From Dehalococcoidia bacterium (GTDB lineage Bacteria > Chloroflexota > Dehalococcoidia > GIF9 > AB-539-J10), in the NCBI GenBank assembly GCA_003562475.1, contig PWUU01000115.1, positions 1-59,219 on the forward strand: a DNA stretch of 59,219 nt. Direction: 5' to 3'. Of the stretch, positions 58,988 to 59,219 are shown piece after piece. The notes beneath the pieces are model-generated. The model searched no databases. It had not been told where the DNA came from and saw only the letters and a list, made by a program, of their open reading frames with translations. The translations under genes were made by a program, and so were the position numbers. Each line of letters starts with the position of its first letter. Position 1 is the stretch's first letter.

Positions 58988-59219
58988 ATGGCGTGGCGAA
59001 CTGTCGGGAGCATCCTGTATCCCGGATTGCACTATCTGTCCGGTGCTGATGCCATTGTAGAGGCGGCGGTGGCTGCGCGCTGTGGCTACTTCGCCGGCTA
59101 TCCGATAACGCCAACTACCGAGGTTCTTGAACGTATCGCCGTGCGGTTCCCCGAGGTTGGCGCGGTATTCACCCAGATGGAGGACGAGATAGCCTCCGTC
59201 TGTTCCTGTATTGGCGCGG
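58988..59219 (+). CDS. 2-oxoacid:acceptor oxidoreductase alpha subunit (KorA-like), 3' end outside window
   Basis: The visible 77 residues read ...LSGADAIVEAAVAARCGYFAGYPITPTTEVLERIA, then FTQMEDEIASVCSCIGA. The SGADAIVEAA, GYPITPTTE and QMEDEIAS blocks belong to the alpha subunit of 2-oxoglutarate-type ferredoxin oxidoreductases. It is related to the alpha subunit at 38414-39586. The ATG has GGAAGAG nine bases upstream. A TATAAT box (58913-58918) could start its transcript. The rest of the gene is beyond the right edge. Confidence 0.88.
   Translation, partial: MAWRTVGSILYPGLHYLSGADAIVEAAVAARCGYFAGYPITPTTEVLERIAVRFPEVGAVFTQMEDEIASVCSCIGA

Noticed and set aside
1-59219. CRISPR arrays, insertion sequences, prophage or rRNA operons
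   Set aside because: No regularly spaced direct repeats, transposase genes, phage structural genes or rRNA sequence were recognised on either strand.

Overview
This 59.2 kb window is a gene-dense, moderately GC-rich bacterial chromosome segment. It holds about 50 protein genes, one tandem glycine riboswitch, no rRNA and no tRNA, CRISPR array or insertion sequence that I could recognise. The gene content (a DUF5679 mini-protein, a short cysteine-bearing L28, a split glycine decarboxylase, several ferredoxin-dependent 2-oxoacid oxidoreductase genes, AmrS-type radical SAM proteins, a class II-like GlpX and a DUF1616 membrane protein) fits an anaerobic or microaerophilic Chloroflexota, probably Dehalococcoidia-like. 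That placement is inference from family content, not a phylogeny.

Layout, left to right. (1) 0-2.4 kb: gcvPA and a left-truncated gcvPB on the minus strand, behind a two-aptamer glycine riboswitch with a good sigma70-type promoter. (2) 2.5-4.9 kb, plus strand: a CcdA/DsbD-like membrane protein, a membrane-anchored AmrS radical SAM enzyme and an exported cysteine-rich CXXC-repeat protein. (3) 4.9-12.8 kb, minus strand: a polytopic spermidine-synthase-like protein, a gap of almost 900 bp, then thiC-speD-speB-greA with overlapping ends, preceded by a DUF1616 protein. (4) 13.6-18.2 kb: a sugar-1-phosphate nucleotidyltransferase/left-handed beta-helix protein and glmS, then a DegT-fold protein that has lost both catalytic PLP residues. 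(5) 18.4-26.5 kb: dxs, argS, recG, fakA-like and divergent rpmB. (6) 26.5-32.4 kb: the arginine cluster argJ-argB-argD-argG-argH, compressed with 1-23 bp overlaps and TTG/GTG starts. (7) 32.4-35.8 kb: a polysaccharide flippase and a GT-C-like membrane protein. (8) 36.2-40.5 kb: a plus-strand operon of 3-hydroxyacyl-CoA dehydrogenase, cupin and the four subunits of a 2-oxoacid:ferredoxin oxidoreductase. (9) 40.6-43.8 kb: methyltransferase, aminotransferase and a small membrane protein whose reading frame continues with coding-like sequence past an amber codon. (10) 43.8-47.2 kb: an arsenic operon arsR-arsM-acr3-usp with a palindromic operator over the promoter. (11) 47.5-49.8 kb: glycerol dehydrogenase and fructose-1,6-bisphosphatase. 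(12) 50.0-54.0 kb: a diacetamido-sugar cassette (WbpA-like, fused WbpB/WbpD-like, WbpE-like). (13) 54.3-59.2 kb: a cytidylyltransferase-like enzyme, a transglutaminase-like protein, DUF5679, a Vms1/VLRF1-type peptidyl-tRNA hydrolase, a second activase-like radical SAM protein, a RepA-type ATPase with an altered Walker A, and the start of another 2-oxoacid oxidoreductase alpha subunit.

Themes: envelope/polysaccharide precursor supply (nucleotidyltransferase, GlmS, DegT proteins, Wbp-like cassette, flippase, GT-C), amino-acid metabolism and ferredoxin-linked 2-oxoacid metabolism. No single locus is plainly a new system. The strongest leads are the DegT pseudoenzyme, the GreA protein with an extra recombinase-like N-terminal domain, the hbd-cupin-oxidoreductase operon, the CcdA-AmrS-Cys-rich module, the amber-interrupted frame and the tandem hairpins before the methyltransferase.
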